Shown in pieces: positions 61,788 through 64,000 of a stretch of 64,000 bases of DNA. Source of the stretch: Marinobacter sp. Arc7-DN-1 (lineage in GTDB: Bacteria; Pseudomonadota; Gammaproteobacteria; Pseudomonadales; Oleiphilaceae); assembly GCF_003441595.1 (NCBI RefSeq), contig NZ_CP031848.1, positions 2,480,001 through 2,544,000 of the forward strand, read 5' to 3'. Numbering within the stretch: position 1 is the stretch's first letter; each line of letters begins with the position of its first letter. The notes below the pieces were generated by a model that saw only the letters and a list, made by a program, of their open reading frames with translations, was not told where the DNA came from and made no database searches. A program made the translations under genes and the position numbers.

Positions 61788-61992
61788 AGAGAGTCTGGCA
61801 ACAGCATTAAGTTGTTGTCATAAGCTAAGAATATTTACCTATCCTGAGTTAACATTTTACCTTACAGTGTTTTACACTGTTTAACGACTCCGGTAGTCAT
61901 TGCCTATTGCACCTATCGGGCAGGTTGACAGGAAGTCGTCTATACTGACTTTCGGATCACAGGAAATAACTCGACCAATAAGGGGATTTACA

Positions 61993-62274
61993 ATGCGTAA
62001 ACTGACGATCGCCGGGCTTGCACTGGCCACTGTTCTGACTGCAGGCTGTGCCACGACGGATCAGGGTGCCGTCGACGAAGCAAATGCAACAGCAAGCTCC
62101 GCTGAGAGCACTGCTAAAAATGCACTGAGCACCGCGAACAGCGCTGCCGGCACTGCCCGCTCTGCCCAGCAGACTGCGCAAGAAGCACTGGCGGCAGCCA
62201 AGGCAGCTCAAAGGGCTGCTGACGAAGCCAACGAGCGTGCCAAGCGTATGCTCGAGCGCTCAAGCATGAAGTAA
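61993..62274 (+). CDS. Lpp/OprI-type alanine-zipper lipoprotein
   Basis: A 93-residue lipoprotein. The signal MRKLTIAGLALATVLTAGCA ends in lipobox LTAGC (Cys 19). The mature part is a long coiled coil rich in Ala, with heptads such as ANATASSAESTAKNALSTAN and AQEALAAAKAAQRAADEANE, and it ends in RSSMK with the terminal lysine that can be joined to peptidoglycan. This is the abundant OprI/Lpp class. An intrinsic terminator follows directly. Confidence 0.9.
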   Translation: MRKLTIAGLALATVLTAGCATTDQGAVDEANATASSAESTAKNALSTANSAAGTARSAQQTAQEALAAAKAAQRAADEANERAKRMLERSSMK

Positions 62275-62294
62275 GGCTCACGCCGATGATGCTG

Positions 62295-62322
62295 AAAAGG
62301 CCGGGTTTTCCGGCCTTTTTTT
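62295..62322 (+). terminator. intrinsic terminator of the OprI-like gene
   Basis: AAAAGGCCGG, loop GTTTT, then CCGGCCTTTTTTT: a strong GC-rich stem with an A tract on one side and a T tract on the other. It should work in both directions, also closing the convergent slipin gene whose stop lies inside it. Confidence 0.92.
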
Positions 62323-63109
62323 ATGCCTCGGCGTCCGGTTTTTCCGGAGTCACCGATTTGTTCTCCTTCAGGAACGTTGTCATCAATTCCATCGGCAGCG
62401 GAAACACGATGGTGGCCGTATTGGTATTACTCATGTCCGCCAGCGTCTGCAAGTACCGAAGCTGCATCGACCCCGAATTCGCTGACATCACATTCGCCGC
62501 TTCTACCAGTTTCTTCGACGCCTGCAATTCGCCTTCGGCGTGAATGACCTTGGCCCGCCGCTCACGCTCGGCCTCTGCCTGACGGGCGATAGCACGAATC
62601 ATGGATTCGTTCAGGTCCACATGCTTGATTTCCACATTGGCCACCTTGATGCCCCACTCCTCCGTCTGGGAATCGATGATCTCCTGAATGTCCGAATTCA
62701 GCTTGTCCCGCTCCGAGAGCATTTCATCCAGATCATGCTTGCCCAGCACCGAACGCAGTGTCGTTTGCGCCAGCTGGCTGGTGGCCGAGTCGAAATTCTC
62801 AACCCGGATAATTGCTCGCTCCGGATCCACTACCCGATAATAGAGCACGGCATTTACCCGAACCGTGACGTTATCCTTGGAAATCACGTCCTGACTGGGC
62901 ACATCCAGTACAATGACCCGCAGGTCAACCCGCACCATCTGTTGTATACCCGGGATTATGATGATCAGGCCCGGGCCTTTCACCCCCTGAAACCGGCCCA
63001 GAAAAAACACCACACCACGCTGATATTCCGGCAGTATCTTGATGGCCGAGCCGAGAATCAGTAATAACACCACGATAGGTGCAAGGTAAGGAATCAGTTC
63101 GCCAATCAT
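62321..63109 (-). CDS. slipin/SPFH domain membrane protein
   Basis: A 262-residue protein with one N-terminal membrane helix ([20 protein letters not shown]) and the SPFH core [40 protein letters not shown] and [20 protein letters not shown], followed by the charged [16 protein letters not shown] helix of slipins/stomatins. It is encoded 39 nt after NfeD, the known partner in flotillin- or slipin-like membrane complexes. AGGAGG precedes the ATG. Confidence 0.92.
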   Translation of the reverse strand: MIGELIPYLAPIVVLLLILGSAIKILPEYQRGVVFFLGRFQGVKGPGLIIIIPGIQQMVRVDLRVIVLDVPSQDVISKDNVTVRVNAVLYYRVVDPERAIIRVENFDSATSQLAQTTLRSVLGKHDLDEMLSERDKLNSDIQEIIDSQTEEWGIKVANVEIKHVDLNESMIRAIARQAEAERERRAKVIHAEGELQASKKLVEAANVMSANSGSMQLRYLQTLADMSNTNTATIVFPLPMELMTTFLKENKSVTPEKPDAEA

Positions 63110-63148
63110 ACGGCCTCCTTGTTTTGCCGTTAGACTCTGTTTGCCGGA

Positions 63149-64000
63149 TCAGCCGTTTTCCGGGATGACCCTGACGGTTACCGTTAAACCCTCGATTGCT
63201 GCAACACGGACCCGGTCGCCCTCTTTGACGGGCTCCTCGCTTATGGCATTCCACCGCTCACCGCTGAGTCTGACGTGCCCCCGGTAGTGACCATGTTCTC
63301 CGGAAAAATCGTCCAGCGACACGCCCTCCTCGTGGGTTAACTGCTCGGTGCCACTGACCGGAGACCTGCGGCGCAGACCAATGAACCGGGTGACCGTCCA
63401 GAGGATAAACCCGGCCGCAACCACGGCGGTGCCGCCGATGGTCGGCAGGGAAATATCCCGGTGACTGCCATCCATCAGGATCACCGATCCGGTGACGAAG
63501 GCGACGATCCCCCCGACACCCAGTATTCCGAAACTGGGTACGAAGGCCTCACCCACGATAAACGCCAACCCGAGCAGGATCAGCGCCAGACCGGCGTAAT
63601 TCACCGACAGCACCTGGAAGGCGAAGAGTGCAAGAATCAGACTGATGGCGCCAATCACGCCGGGCACCACGGCACCGGGGTTGGCCAGTTCGAAAATAAT
63701 GCCGTAGAAGCCAATGATCATCAGGAAATAGGCGACGTTCGGATCGGTGATCACGGACAGCAAGCGGGTGCGCCAGTCTGGCTGGGAGCGGACAATTTCA
63801 AGATTTGCGGTTGCCAGCGTCATGTCTCCCGACGCCATGGCAACCTGACGGCCGTCGACTTGCTGAAGCAGATCCCGGAGATTCGGAGAAACCACGTCTA
63901 TGACGTTCTTCTCAAGCGCTTCGGCGGCACCAAGATTCACCGCTTCCCGCACCGCCTCTTCTGCCCAGTCGGCATTACGGCCGTGGCGCTCTGCGAGCCC
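63149..64000 (-). CDS. NfeD-family membrane protein (incomplete at window edge)
   Basis: The window holds the C-terminal 283 or so residues. The frame stays open to the last base, with the upstream GLAERHGRNADWAEEAVREA belonging to a ClpP-like protease domain of long NfeD proteins. Then follow four to five membrane helices and a soluble OB-fold end (RGHVRLSGERWNAISEEPVK, EGDRVRVAAIEGLTVTVRVI). It works with the slipin encoded just downstream. The start codon and the catalytic Ser lie beyond 64000. Confidence 0.9.
   Translation of the reverse strand, partial: GLAERHGRNADWAEEAVREAVNLGAAEALEKNVIDVVSPNLRDLLQQVDGRQVAMASGDMTLATANLEIVRSQPDWRTRLLSVITDPNVAYFLMIIGFYGIIFELANPGAVVPGVIGAISLILALFAFQVLSVNYAGLALILLGLAFIVGEAFVPSFGILGVGGIVAFVTGSVILMDGSHRDISLPTIGGTAVVAAGFILWTVTRFIGLRRRSPVSGTEQLTHEEGVSLDDFSGEHGHYRGHVRLSGERWNAISEEPVKEGDRVRVAAIEGLTVTVRVIPENG

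Overview
The window looks like a chromosome segment of a marine, GC-rich gammaproteobacterium, most like Marinobacter or a close relative. This is inferred from protein style, gene content (NAD-linked formate dehydrogenase, NDH-2, NosR-like protein, mer and Cus-type metal resistance, YeeE/YedE carriers) and intergenic repeat style; no 16S rRNA is present and no search was run.

Layout. 0-14 kb: a sodium:solute symporter, a TVP38/disulfide-reductase fusion with an overlapping radical SAM gene, an ECF sigma/zinc anti-sigma pair, a DUF6969-like protein, a 32-cysteine cytochrome c built on NPC repeats, a DUF3179 protein, NrtS, a YiiX-like hydrolase, a GGDEF/EAL protein and a YeeE/YedE carrier. 13.8-19.7 kb: a Fur-boxed ferric-citrate type uptake operon (receptor, binding protein, two permeases, ATPase). 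19.8-27 kb: a metal-handling operon led by a MerR-HMA fusion regulator, with a CcdA-like protein, a P1B ATPase that has YPC in place of CPC, a secreted HMA protein, an outer-membrane protein and an NHL lipoprotein. 27-29.8 kb: a cysteine synthase, an FNR-like reductase and a COG4315 protein, with gene wreckage at both ends. 29.8-40 kb: a metal-resistance island with a broken mer copy, a CusCBA-type Cu/Ag efflux operon and an intact merR/merTPA locus. 40-43 kb: a DUF547-rhodanese fusion with a second YeeE/YedE carrier and a small membrane protein. 44.5-52 kb: fdsGBA-fdhD-fdsD with a divergent LysR/ModE-like regulator. 52-64 kb: assorted genes including a YghU-like oxidoreductase, a NosR/NirI-family protein, TetR, NDH-2, tRNA-Gly(CCC), a K+/H+ antiporter, an L,D-transpeptidase, an OprI-like lipoprotein and a slipin/NfeD pair.

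The main new observation is a shared promoter signature. Eight transcription units around the ECF sigma factor carry GTAAC (one GTAAT), then 17 nt (18 in one), then GTC, each lying about 25-80 nt upstream of a start codon and pointing into the gene. The units are the TVP38-reductase/radical SAM operon, the NPC cytochrome/DUF6969 operon, DUF3179, NrtS, YiiX, GGDEF/EAL, YeeE/YedE-1 and DUF547-rhodanese/YeeE-2. I infer an uncharacterised ECF regulon that combines sulfur-compound import and transfer, disulfide reduction, a cysteine-rich cytochrome and a c-di-GMP enzyme, possibly a response to reactive sulfur, thiol or metal stress.

Other linked observations: three MerR-type operators share CCGTA-N6-TACGG half-sites; a candidate TetR operator TTGA-N8-TCAA occurs at the tetR promoter and twice upstream of an AhpD-like gene; and three truncated gene relics (NHL, CmcJ/NvfI-like and PagL-like) mark past insertions or deletions.
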